DNA of 64,000 nt. Origin: Branchiostoma belcheri (taxonomy: Eukaryota; Chordata; Leptocardii; Amphioxiformes; Branchiostomatidae). Location of the stretch: NCBI RefSeq assembly GCF_001625305.1, contig NW_017804442.1:931226-995225 (forward strand), written 5' to 3'. The position numbers were made by a program, and so were the translations under genes. Below the pieces are notes generated by a model. The model saw nothing but the letters and a program-made list of their open reading frames with translations. It made no database searches and had not been told where the DNA came from. Shown here piece after piece: positions 56,801 to 64,000 of the stretch (position 1 is the first letter of the stretch; each line of letters starts with the position of its first letter).

Positions 56801-56810
56801 GCAAGAACAT
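44851..56810 (-). CDS. Gene B: ankyrin-ZU5-ZU5-UPA-death domain protein
   Basis: Tandem paralog of gene A with identical exon layout. Exons: 56778-56810 or 56551-56574, 55484-55570, nine ankyrin exons, 52053-52174, 51372-51699, 51074-51256, 50273-50580, 49433-50021, 45970-46006, 45433-45696, 44851-44867. Summed length is 2850 nt (949 aa) with the 24-nt first exon, or 952 aa with the other. Phases agree throughout. It has two more ankyrin exons than A, and its second ZU5 ends HFA instead of HFT. The intron before the 37-nt exon is enlarged by nested transposons. Function as a death-domain scaffold is inferred. Confidence 0.83.
45208..45368. mobile_element. MITE with TAGTCTCCA ends
   Basis: TAGTCTCCATCAGACTCC, GCAGGCTGAATAAATACTAG and ATCGGCCTAAAAG parallel the element at 1021-1219. 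The right end is diverged. Confidence 0.6.
45433..45696 (-). CDS. Gene B death-domain exon
   Basis: Phase 1 to 1. It encodes DVEKFFYFTKEEVSTDWKDL, AITLGLNWATYSNIAGRNPD and MLQEWKKKKGDAATIEVLME, close to gene A. Confidence 0.92.
45970..46006 (-). CDS. Gene B 37-nt linker microexon
   Basis: Encodes IPREAEGSKSLK, phase 0 to 1, equal in length to gene A 34568-34604. The acceptor TATACAG lies only about 35 bp from the L1 insertion. Confidence 0.75.
46054..47180 (+). pseudogene. L1-type ORF2 C-terminal fragment
   Basis: Two frames (to 46384 and from 46410) together cover the region downstream of the RT catalytic core, including the C..C...H..C knuckle CTLCNVKETYIHMFVNC. The catalytic aspartates are absent because of 5' truncation. 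The last part resumes at 48960-49160. Confidence 0.8.
47181..48959. mobile_element. Inverted-repeat element inserted in the L1
   Basis: The left end TCCGCGTCACCGAGTGGG is the exact inverse of the right end CCCACTCGGTGACGCGGA. Subterminal DNA is rich in AAATATTTC-like text on both sides. The L1 protein frame continues after the right end. The target duplication is short or ambiguous (possibly AT). Confidence 0.75.
47640..48397 (+). pseudogene. CR1/L2-like reverse transcriptase fragment
   Basis: The first frame reads KYVDDMNLGEVRTVSTPTK with the YVDD catalytic box (47654-47665) and LDTWAETNSMLLNPKKCK. It stops at TGA near 47805, and the next frame (from 47801) continues KLLGLHIRSDLRWSDQVD, LVTVYCGYIRPIVEYATPCW and RIQKRACRIILG. 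One frameshift separates them. It is 5'-truncated and nested inside 47181-48959. Confidence 0.88.
49433..50021 (-). CDS. Gene B UPA-like exon
   Basis: Phase 2 to 0, 589 nt. It encodes RWIVIVVTDITGDTELEPI, PVQFIMLQSGDDANRFVVEC, GYKGPLPTNSAIDLFEGQVV, ITFHSQRGSRLQMHIMALKA and ends LCQLPIHVPFETQ, aligning with 34690-35293. Confidence 0.8.
50273..50580 (-). CDS. Gene B second ZU5 exon
   Basis: Phase 0 to 2, 308 nt, one codon shorter than gene A. It encodes IHKPVTVRVPHPQHYMDIQH and ends EFKVSHFAR. HFA at 50275-50283 has no hydroxyl nucleophile. Confidence 0.87.
51074..51256 (-). CDS. Gene B ZU5-1 end and ZU5-2 start
   Basis: Phase 0-0, 183 nt. It encodes VAVSVDHFSIFAVISQPKQD and SSTQPAVQISFPEQTVNT. 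HFS is retained at 51218-51226. Donor GTCAGG is weak. Confidence 0.85.
51372..51699 (-). CDS. Gene B first ZU5 exon
   Basis: Phase 2 to 0, 328 nt as in gene A. It encodes KVGPEGGKLQTAYCTVSVPR, GAVTMATEITCQVINPNDVT and FRKPVTVQMQYNCASPSGAT. Confidence 0.93.
52053..52174 (-). CDS. Gene B linker with final half ankyrin repeat
   Basis: Phase 0 to 2, 122 nt. It encodes DGETPEDIAARTDTTDWYFK and DRVLEGRKKILELFAAVKAG. Confidence 0.87.
52840..54810 (-). CDS. Gene B ankyrin exon array (9 repeats)
   Basis: Exons: 54712-54810, 54479-54577, 54245-54343, 54020-54118, 53789-53887, 53557-53655, 53314-53412, 53083-53181, 52840-52938. All are exactly 99 bp and phase 0-0. Repeats share HVGVAELLLKAGAQVDSR almost without change. 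They differ at positions 1-3, 5, 8, 11-13 and 32-33 (for example YENTSLHKAASGG, FENTSLHNAADEG, DENTSLHKAAWVR, YEKTALHYAASGG). Genomic period is 225-243 bp including introns, so the array is also a DNA tandem repeat. Confidence 0.93.
55484..55570 (-). CDS. Gene B exon 2, first (half) ankyrin repeat
   Basis: Phase 0-0, 87 nt, encoding DLCLAAGDGDEEKVTELIRQ and GADVNYDSA. Same length and phase as in gene A. Confidence 0.9.
55903..56156. mobile_element. piggyBac-type MITE with TTAA target
   Basis: TTAACCCTATTCAGAC at the left and GTCTGAATAGGGTTAA at the right are inverted ends flanked by TTAA, the piggyBac hallmark. It holds a G run at 55920 and a C run at 56109. It lies in an intron of gene B. 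Confidence 0.8.
56551..56574 (-). CDS. Gene B candidate first exon, proximal
   Basis: ATG TCC CAT... gives MSHWAREK, phase 0, donor GTTAAC. The upstream text GTTCAAGTCAAGCAAG matches gene A, but the conserved promoter block is not directly upstream of this copy. Confidence 0.4.
56778..56810 (-). CDS. Gene B candidate first exon, distal
   Basis: ATG gives MFLQAKWELAA, phase 0, donor GTAAAT. It lies directly downstream of the promoter block conserved with gene A, so it is the preferred start. Confidence 0.55.
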
Positions 56811-57000
56811 CTTGCTTGACCTTTTTATTTCCCACGAAAGTTTCGCGTCTTGTGTCTCGGCAGAAGTACAGCAAATTTTCACGGTCTTTGGTCGGGTCTG
56901 TAACGGTGGGGTGAAGTTTCCGCCTACCTGTCCGCCATTTTGATCGATCGGACGGTAACCTTAGTTACATGACGTAACCTGGACTGTTCCATTCAGTATT
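56811..57000 (-). promoter_or_regulatory. Gene B promoter and 5'UTR, conserved with gene A
   Basis: Aligns to 41510-41700. The CRE-like TGACGTAA is at 56970-56977, the AAAATGGCGG block and a four-codon uORF at 56938-56924. The kB-like site is weakened to TGAAGTTTCC (56912-56921). Confidence 0.6.
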
Positions 57001-57011
57001 ACTTTGCCATG

Positions 57012-57202
57012 TTAGGGCACGGTCACATTTCCAAGCCGGGGCCCGGCCGGGTTGTTTGCGTGAACGAATAATAGACAATTTGCATTAAGAGTGCTCATGG
57101 TTAATTTTCTAAAACTTTTTTTGTGTTTTGCTCTCTTATGTCATAATTTTCGTTCCAAACGACTGCCCGGCCAGGCCCCGGGTTGAGAAATGTGACCGGG
57201 CC
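57012..57202. mobile_element. MITE with GGCACGGTCACATTTC ends
   Basis: GGTCACATTTCCAAGCCGGG at the left and CCCGGGTTGAGAAATGTGAC at the right are imperfect inverted repeats. Non-coding. Confidence 0.65.
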
Positions 57203-57400
57203 TTTCTTCATACATTATTTTTTCGGTCATTTTTTTAAAACAGAAGTCAAGCTACCATTTCAAAGCCGATTTACGTAAATTGATACTTTTCTTGGTCTTT
57301 CATTGCTATCCGTAAATGCCTTCATTTGTTGGAAACCCTTAAAATGATTGATTGTAACAACATTATCTTCTAAGGGGTTTGAGGTAATAATTTTTAAAAA

Positions 57401-57512
57401 TCGGTAGCGGCAAGCTGTTCTCTCACCGCGGACTATCTCCCCTGTCATGTTATCTCTCTATTTGGCCGGCTCCCACTCTTCCCAGCCGCCTCCCGAAGCC
57501 TGGTAGAGGCTA
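57401..57512. mobile_element. Half MITE ending GTAGAGGCTA
   Basis: Same right half as 1-110 and 5752-5933. The left half is missing. Confidence 0.6.
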
Positions 57513-57702
57513 GCGATTAGTGGCAGTGCCATGACTCTTTGGTCATAGTTACAGGTAACGGACTTTATTTTTCTGGGAACTGGCCAAAATCAATGCGCGC
57601 GCGGACGCCATCCATAAAACTACTTGGTGTGGCCTAAGGGACTGTATGATATTTAGCGGGGGGGGGGGTGGCGATGAGGGGGGAGGGGTCGAAGGGTAAA
57701 AA

Positions 57703-57722
57703 NNNNNNNNNNNNNNNNNNNN
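57703..57722. other. Assembly gap (20 N)
   Basis: A run of 20 N flanked by G-rich sequence. The open frame spanning it is an artefact. No gene is seen in 57723-58300. Confidence 1.
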
Positions 57723-58466
57723 TTCAATTAAAAAAAGATCTTTTCATAGCGACCTCTAGGCACCGGCATGGTCGAATTATGCTTGCGTCGGCCTTAAAGC
57801 CATACGGGCTCTGGCGCACCCCCCCCCTCGGCCAAAGTATTTGGACGCACTCACGAGACGGGGTTTTCTGTTGTCCCTTCAAACGTCGTTTTCCACCATC
57901 TTTAATGTCAGTGCCGGGGGAGGGTCAGGGAATTTTTTTTAAGCCAGGGGGAGGGTCAGCCTCTCTCACGTACCACCCCTCCCCCGATAAATATCGTACG
58001 GTCCCTAACCAGGAAACCGGCCGAACAAAACACGGAAACACCTGTTAGAACGTGATACTGTGATGCTAGTAACAGGTTGCGGGTTGAACCGCTTGTTTTT
58101 CTGACTCATTGTTTTATTTTGGCATCGTGTTTGTTTTTATCATCTTATCTTTAGAACATGACGTGTATTGTACTCTTGTGGTATTTTTTTAGATCATCCC
58201 CACGGTCAAGGTTTCGTGGCTTAATCTCCAAGTAGATGTCGGAAGGCAAACTGTTGGGAACACTACATACTATTAACAGAGCATTTTTTTAAATATTCCA
58301 TCATGTAATCACAAGACGTGGTGACGATACACTCATGCCGCCACCAACACGGGACAATACAATGCTCATTTTCACCTGAGCGAAGTGAGGAAAGTCGTGT
58401 AAAGTGCCTTTCCCAAGGGCACAAGATCGGTGGCATGTCAGAACTAGAACCCGAGACCTCTTGGTT

Positions 58467-60697
58467 TTTTTATTTTATTCACATTTATTTTTCGAGGATT
58501 GGGCAAAAAGTTATAAAACTTATCTTGGCCCTCTCCTCACACATAAAAGGAAACAATAAGATAAAGTAATAATAATAACAGTAAGAAAGAACAAAGGTAC
58601 ATAATGAGCTGGTGTACAAATCAAAATCAATCAACTAAATCAAACAAAACGTCCTGTCTGCAAAATAAAGTTGAAAACCACATCAAATATTTTACAATTG
58701 TTGACAAACGACAATGAGGGGTTACCCCTGAGAATGGTTGAACACAAAGTGTTGTCAGTGACGTTGTTTGTGTCAAATGGCAGGATGTTATTTAGAGATG
58801 ATAACATGTCAATGCGTTCGTCAGTGTACAGTGGGCAGTGTAGGAAGTAGTGTACAGCTGTTTCATTGGAGTGACCACATTTGCACATAGGACTGGGCAC
58901 ACATTGATGTTGGAACAGGTGAAAGTTTAACTGACTGCGGTTAAGTCTGAGTCTGGTAAGGTGGATAGCTGGGTTTCTCGGACCATGAGAGAAGTGAGGT
59001 TGAGTGTGAGGGCTGTGATAAAACGTCTCCAACTCTTTTTTAAAGATGGCAATTGATGTTGATGCTCGTGTAGTTAATGGCAGGTTGTTCCAGGAAACAA
59101 TGGAAGTAGGCAGAAAAGATCTTCTGAATTTCTCAGTTCTAGCAGGAATTAAGACGTAATTCTGATCGGTACGGAGACTGTAGGGGGTGGAGTCACGGGT
59201 TTGTAGTGGTACCAATTCCTGTAAGTATTGTGGTGCTAATTCTTTGATAATTTTATAAAAATTTACAAGTTTGTGCTTTTGACGTCTACATGACATAGTT
59301 TCCCAGCCAACCTCAGACAAGATGCTATTACTATTTGTTCCTCTCATTGCACCAGTACATATCCGAGCTGCATTGAGTTGAACAGATTCAATTAAGTCAG
59401 AGTCTTTACCAGTTAATCCGTCCCAAACAACGTCGGCATACTCCAGTAATGGCCTTATCATTACTTTATATAAAGTTTCAAGAGTTTTTCGTGGAACGAA
59501 GGATACTATTCTTTTAAAAGGTTAATCCGTTTCATCGCGGGAGCAGTTATAATTGAAACATGTAATGACCATGATAGATTAGGGGTAAGATGTAGGCCGA
59601 GGTGTTTGTGGGAAGGGACTTCCATTAACTGAACTCCTTTAAAATACAATGGTGGGTGAGCAATTTTTGTACGTTTGGATGAAAATGTAATAAGTTCAGT
59701 TTTGAGTGGGTTAAAGGTCACCAGCCATTGGTCTGCCCAGTTTTCCACTATTTTGAGATCATGGTTTAGTCTATCAGCTGAAATAACAGGATCTCTAACA
59801 ACTTCGGTCAGTGCAGTATCGTCGGCGAATAGACGGCCGTCTGTTACCAAGTCATCCACTAAATCGTTAATAAAAACGAGAAAAAGCAATGGGCCTAACA
59901 GCGAGCCCTGTGGCACGCCCGCATCAACAGGCGCCCAGTCAGAACAGGTGCCGTTAATTACGACACGCTGTTGTCGGTCGTTTAAGTAAGAAGAAATCCA
60001 AGCTAAAAGAGATCCGGTTATTCCTAGCTGCTCTAATTTGAAAATCAACCCCGCGTGCCAGACTTTATCAAAGGCTTTGGATATATCTAGGAAGACAGCG
60101 CGTGTATCAAGTCCTTTGTCAAGTGCAAGATGCACATTGTGAGTTAGATATGTCAATGAATTTATTGTGGAGTCCCCAGGGGAAAACCCAGAGTTCCGAT
60201 CAGTAAGCAGTTTGTTTTCCAGGAGGTAAGAAGACAGTGGCATGTAAACAATTCTTTCAAAGACTTTCGATATACAACATAAAAGTGAAATAGGCCTGTA
60301 ATTTATCTTGTCTTGTTTGTCGCCTTTCTTGTGAATTGGGACTACATGCGAACGCTTCCAAATTGTTGGAAAACAACCACCTTGAACTGATAAGTTAAAC
60401 AACTTGGACAATGGTTCAGCCAAAGATGGGGCAATTTGTTTAAGCAGTCTATTACCTATACCATCAGGCCCTGTGGCCTTACTTATGTCAAGGTTACACA
60501 GGACTTGATACACTTCGGCAGGAGAACAAGTAATACAATCAAGAGTACACTCAGTCCTGGGTACAAATTGGGGAAGAGAGACACCCATTGTGTTTAGGTA
60601 TGTTTGTGACGCAAAGTACTGATTAAAAATGTCAGCTTTGGCCTTATCGTCGGATATAACACATCCATTATCAATCAAAGATGGTATTAGTTCTTGG
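58467..60697 (-). mobile_element. Jockey/CR1-like LINE, 5'-truncated, with 8-bp target duplication
   Basis: TCTTGGTT flanks the element at 58459-58466 and 60698-60705. The coding strand carries the reverse transcriptase and ends in an A/T-rich tail. It lies between genes B and C. Confidence 0.85.
58640..60697 (-). pseudogene. LINE reverse transcriptase (frameshifted)
   Basis: The first frame (to 59506) contains KATGPDGIGNRLLKQIAP, VVPIHKKGDKQDKINYRPIS, VFLDISKAFDKVWH, AGVPQGSLLGPLLFLVFIND and the catalytic LFADDTAL. The frame breaks in an A run near 59515 (LLKE stop). The second frame (59461-58640) continues MIRPLLEYADVVWDGLTG and ends with the CKCGHSNETAVHYFLHC zinc-knuckle-like tail. It lacks ORF1 and the endonuclease. 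Confidence 0.92.
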
Positions 60698-61435
60698 TCT
60701 TGGTTCCGAGACGAGCACTCTGCCGCTACGCCACACGACCCCACATTAACGCCAGCCCCACATTTCGAGGGGCTGGCGAACAGCTTAGTAACTTAACTTA
60801 CTTGAGTCTCTGGGAGTTGACAAGATTTTAAGCCTTTGCTTGCTTGAGTGATAGGTTGAAAGTTCCCACCCACGAATTTTACCTTCCGGTGACGTTTGAG
60901 CTTTGCTCCGTCTAAAACAATTATAGTGAAAGTGACGTAAGGCAAAACGTTTGCGGGGGTGTAGCAAGGAAGGACTTTCGACTTTTCAAGTTAGAGAGGG
61001 GTGAATTTTTGCTTTAATAATGAAATACCTTTATTGTACATTCATGCCACGACGGGCTAGGTACAAGTTAAGATATAACAGACACATAAACGTATATAGA
61101 AAAGTGGAGACAAAAGATAGGGTGGAATTTGGCCGTTTTTGTGTCACATGTGTGCCATTGCTGTTTATGTATAGGTGGTGCACATGTACTGTACTGTATG
61201 ACCTGTATCTGTACAATTTTGTATGTAATTTAACGGTGTTCAAAAATGTCCCGGTTGTATGCGAATATACACCTGTACTGGACTCGTAGAGAGTGACAGA
61301 ATGTGTTTATTTCAACCGTCCTTGTCAGATCATGGAGCGATAATACTCTCCAATTAATTGCAAGCAGAGATTTTGGGGTATGATCGTTAGCTTTTTATAT
61401 ATGGCCGTTTTTTGTCGCTAATCCCACCTTCTCTG

Positions 61436-61504
61436 GCTAATGGATACTGCCTGGCCAATTTGATACTGTCTTTTTGCCACCGAGAGGGATCTGCTTGGAG
61501 ATTA
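61436..61504. mobile_element. Right half of the ATCTCCAAGCAGAT MITE
   Basis: GGATACTGCCTGGCCAATTT and ATCTGCTTGGAGATTA match 196-264. I see no gene in 60750-61435 or 61505-62316. Confidence 0.65.
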
Positions 61505-62316
61505 GAGCGATAATACAGCCCCACGATGGCCAGATAAGTATACAAGTGGGTTTATAATTCTCGGTCCAAACTCTGAGAGTTATTCCTTGACAGACTCTAA
61601 AGGTGTGTAAATTCGTAAAAACACGACACTTTGAGCGTCGAACTGATCTTTGGCTAATCTTAAAGATAACAGCCGACTTTTCGACCCAAGGTGCGCCGGT
61701 AGACTTCTCAGACACCCCTGCCTTACCCCAGCGAAACCCACTTCCGCGAAAAGCCGTGTCGTCAACTTTCGGTGGTTTCCACCTATGCAAATGAACCATT
61801 GTCTGTGGTCGGGTCAGGTAACCGCAACGAAACCGCGTAATCTGAGGGGGGACAGGGTCACGAAAATAAAAACATAATTTACCCACAATTTTACACACTA
61901 GAATGCAGATAGCGTTGACTTAGATATATATTTGAAGAAATTATAGCGTTAAACTGTATAATTGTAGGTTTTAGCATACGCATTTCCCGTTTTTTATGAT
62001 CTTAACACTTCTCCCCTCTTTTTGAATGGTTCCGTCTTAAGACCCTGTGTTTGTTGACCCGATACTAACAAGACAAAGGCCCTCGCCTCGCCCACTTTGT
62101 TTGCGCTTCCTCGTGTCGAGGTTGGGTATTTTCCCGCCTCTTTTCTGTGGTCCAAAATTAATTTTGGACCACTTTTGCTTCCGCCGGAACTCTACAATTA
62201 TCTCACGACCTCACATGGAACACCCGTGCGCTTTCTTCAGGTGTAACTCTCCCGGCAAGACGCCTTGAAGTGTTCTTTCTACCCACCAGTAGCTTTCTTC
62301 TCGCAGGGCAAATATT

Positions 62317-62908
62317 ATGAATGAGATCGCGTACAACAAGGTACAGGCAGACGGCGCGGAGAGACAGATCCGTGTTCTGAGGTGGGTAACAGTTGGGTTC
62401 AAACGCCAGCTCATCTTAATAGTCTCTACCAGACTAACTACGCTGGCTATATACAGGAGAATATATAAGTTGCCAGGGGAGTTCGGCCGCCTTGTAGGTT
62501 TGACTGGGCGCGCAGTTTGGAGGGAAAGAAACTACCTCCCCGCGGCCGGACTCCCTTGGCCTATTTTACTCTCTTTTTTTTACCGAATTCTACGATCCGT
62601 ATTCCCGTAGAAAGGCCTGGTGGAGGCTATTTTAGTGGTGTCGTAAGCTTGCTGCCCGGGTTCGATTCCCGGGAGTCAGGCCAGGCGTCTTCCTGTTACT
62701 ACTCGCTCCTGTTTGTTCCAGGTGGACCGTCGCGGGTCTGTTTGCCGCTGTTGTCTGCCTGACCGGGGGTTTTGTCTACGTGACCGTAACTCTCTTCAAC
62801 AAACTGGACAGCCTGGAGCGGGCAGGGCCATGGACGGGACACGACAGGGGAGGGCTGACACCGGGTTCTAGTCCCGGGGGCACGGGTTCTAATCCCACCA
62901 TTCAGGAG
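62317..62908 (+). CDS. Gene C: N-terminus of a probable type II membrane protein (partial)
   Basis: Exon 1 at 62317-62381 encodes MNEIAYNKVQADGAERQIRV L and ends in phase 2 (donor GTGGGT). Exon 2 at 62722-62908 (acceptor TTTGTTCCAG) encodes RWTVAGLFAAVVCLTGGFVY and VTVTLFNKLDSLERAG, ending before GTAAGC in phase 0. A 21-residue polar head, one hydrophobic span of about 24 residues and a polar Gly/Ser/Pro-rich stretch indicate a type II single-pass protein. The rest lies beyond the window. The 3' part of exon 2 is itself a tandem repeat, so its coding status is less sure. No family is recognised. Confidence 0.55.
62420..62629. mobile_element. MITE in gene C intron 1
   Basis: It starts TAGTCTCTACCAGACTA and ends GCCTGGTGGAGGCTA, related to 1021-1219. 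Confidence 0.65.
62636..62695 (+). repeat. tRNA-like B-box fragment
   Basis: GGGTTCGATTCCCGGGAGTC holds an exact B-box (GGTTCGATTCC). No complete tRNA fold is seen. It is probably SINE-derived and lies just before gene C exon 2. Confidence 0.45.
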
Positions 62909-63385
62909 GTAAGCAAAGACTTTAATCTTGTTGGATTGGGCAGGGGATGGGGCATGGGCCGGTGGGCACGGGTTGGCACTAGGAGACACGGGTTCTAGTC
63001 CCGGGGGTATGGGTTCTAACCCCAGCATACAAGTCATTACAAGAGGTAAGGGAAGACTTTCTGATACCTTGAAAATGATACTAAGACTTAAATCTCAGTA
63101 GTTTTTAGTGGGAGGAAGATCATAACATTACTGAACAATATTACGACCGGGGAGGGTTGACACAAGGGGACACGGGTTCTAGTCCCAAGGGCATGGGTTC
63201 TAATCCCACCATTTAGGAGGTAAGCAAAGACTTGAATCCTAAAGCAGATGTTGGGATTGGGCAGGGGATGGGGCATGGACCGGTGGGCATGACCGGGAGG
63301 GTTGGCACTAAGAGACGAGGGTTCTAGTCCCGGGGCATGGGTTCTAATCCCAATACAGGGTGTAAGCAAGGCTTGAATCTCGTAA
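62855..63385 (+). repeat. Tandem copies of gene C exon 2 end and donor
   Basis: GGGTTCTAGTCCC followed by GGGTTCTAATCCC and a GGTAAGC-like donor recurs at about 62870, 62990, 63175 and 63320. TTGGGCAGGGGATGGGGCAT lies between units. Only the first copy is in frame. Confidence 0.7.
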
Positions 63386-63734
63386 CCTTACTGAACATTG
63401 TATCCTCCCAGCTGATCAGTGAATTTAAGGACACGCCAATTGTATCTTGAAGTTTGGACTAAACGTTTTAGAGTTTCTGTCTCACCTGTTAGCCGATCTT
63501 TTCTCGGTGGATCTTCGTTCTTGTGACATATTTTACCAGCTCCCCAGACTTGCCCGGGGGCACTAGGGTGAACGAACTTTGACAAAGTGCAGCAACAGTT
63601 GGTTTGTGTTATCTTATAGCGCCTGAGTTGGCACTTTGTGAGATCAGCTATCAGACTTGTCAGACTTGTTTTCGTCTGCGGCACGGACTAGCCTCTAGCC
63701 GCCGTATCAGGTTCACGACAATTTTGGTCGGGGG

Positions 63735-63833
63735 TAGTACATTGTTGTTGTAGTGGTAGCAGGTGGTAGTAGTAGTATGGTAGTAGTAGTAGTTAGTAGT
63801 AGTAATAGTAATAGAAGTTGTAGTAGTAGTAGC

Positions 63834-63865
<32 letters not shown>

Positions 63866-63960
63866 AAGTAGTAGTAGTAGTGTAGTAGTAGAAGTACTAG
63901 TAATAGTAGTAGTAGTAGAAGTAGGTAGTAGTAGTAGTTAGTAGTAGTAATAGTAATAGA
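63735..63960. repeat. (AGT)n microsatellite
   Basis: About 225 bp of GTA/AGT trinucleotide repeats with A and C interruptions. Poly-Ser and poly-Tyr frames are artefacts. Nothing is supported in 63386-63734. Confidence 0.97.
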
Positions 63961-63977
63961 ATTTTTTAATAGAAGCA

Positions 63978-64000
63978 CACTAACACACACACACACACAC
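63978..64000. repeat. (AC)n microsatellite at window edge
   Basis: An AC dinucleotide run continues to the last base. Confidence 0.9.

Larger units (their letters stand above)
58300..60745 (-). mobile_element. tRNA-derived SINE split by a LINE
   Basis: On the minus strand the head (60745-60698) reads GTGTGGCGTAGCGGCAGAG and CTCGTCTCGGAACC, a box A-like tRNA 5' half. The other half (58466 down) reads AAGAGGTCTCGGGTTCTAG, a box B-like T-arm. Joined through the target duplication they look like a tRNA-type head with the LINE in the anticodon loop. Confidence 0.65.

Noticed and set aside
57668-58048. ORF spanning the N run
   Set aside because: It crosses an assembly gap and has no recognisable domain or splice sites.
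63753-63996. Poly-Ser and poly-Tyr ORFs
   Set aside because: Produced by the AGT trinucleotide repeat.

Overview
The window is nuclear DNA from an invertebrate animal. Its genes are split by GT-AG introns, its coding exons are GC-rich within AT-rich introns, and it holds many short inverted-repeat transposons, LINE fragments and interstitial CCCTAA repeats. A glycine-transporter-like SLC6 gene beside tandem ankyrin-ZU5-UPA-death-domain genes suggests a basal deuterostome, most likely a cephalochordate (Branchiostoma). This assignment is inference, not a database match.

Region 1 (1-32.1 kb, + strand) is one SLC6 Na+/Cl- symporter gene. Its 15 coding exons run from 1830 to 28761 and keep the frame throughout (624 codons with exon 1a). 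It has two candidate first exons (1830-1889 and 14933-14989), a 13-kb first intron full of satellites and MITEs, and a 3'UTR of about 3.3 kb ending near an AATAAA at 32096. Many exon edges recur as partial tandem copies in the adjacent intron. One is a 100-bp second copy of the TM1 segment that differs almost only at synonymous sites.

Region 2 (33.7-41.5 kb, - strand) is gene A, and region 3 (44.85-56.8 kb, - strand) is its tandem paralog gene B. Both encode ankyrin repeats, ZU5, ZU5, a UPA-like region and a death domain, a miniature of the classical ankyrin/PIDD layout. Each full ankyrin repeat is one symmetrical phase 0-0 exon inside a tandem genomic unit of about 230 bp, 7 units in A and 9 in B. 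Nearly all variation falls on repeat positions expected to be surface-exposed. About 190 bp of upstream sequence is conserved between the paralogs.

Between A and B (42.7-43.8 kb) is a tandem array that appears to be built from a piece of a Helitron-like protein. An intron of B holds a three-level nest: a 5'-truncated L1-type LINE with target-site duplication, an inverted-repeat element inside it, and a second LINE fragment inside that.

Region 4 (57-64 kb) holds MITEs, a 20-bp assembly gap and a Jockey/CR1-like LINE inserted into the anticodon-loop region of a tRNA-derived SINE. It ends with the first two exons of a + strand gene (gene C, from 62317) for a probable type II membrane protein that runs off the window. 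The last 250 bp are AGT- and AC-type microsatellites.
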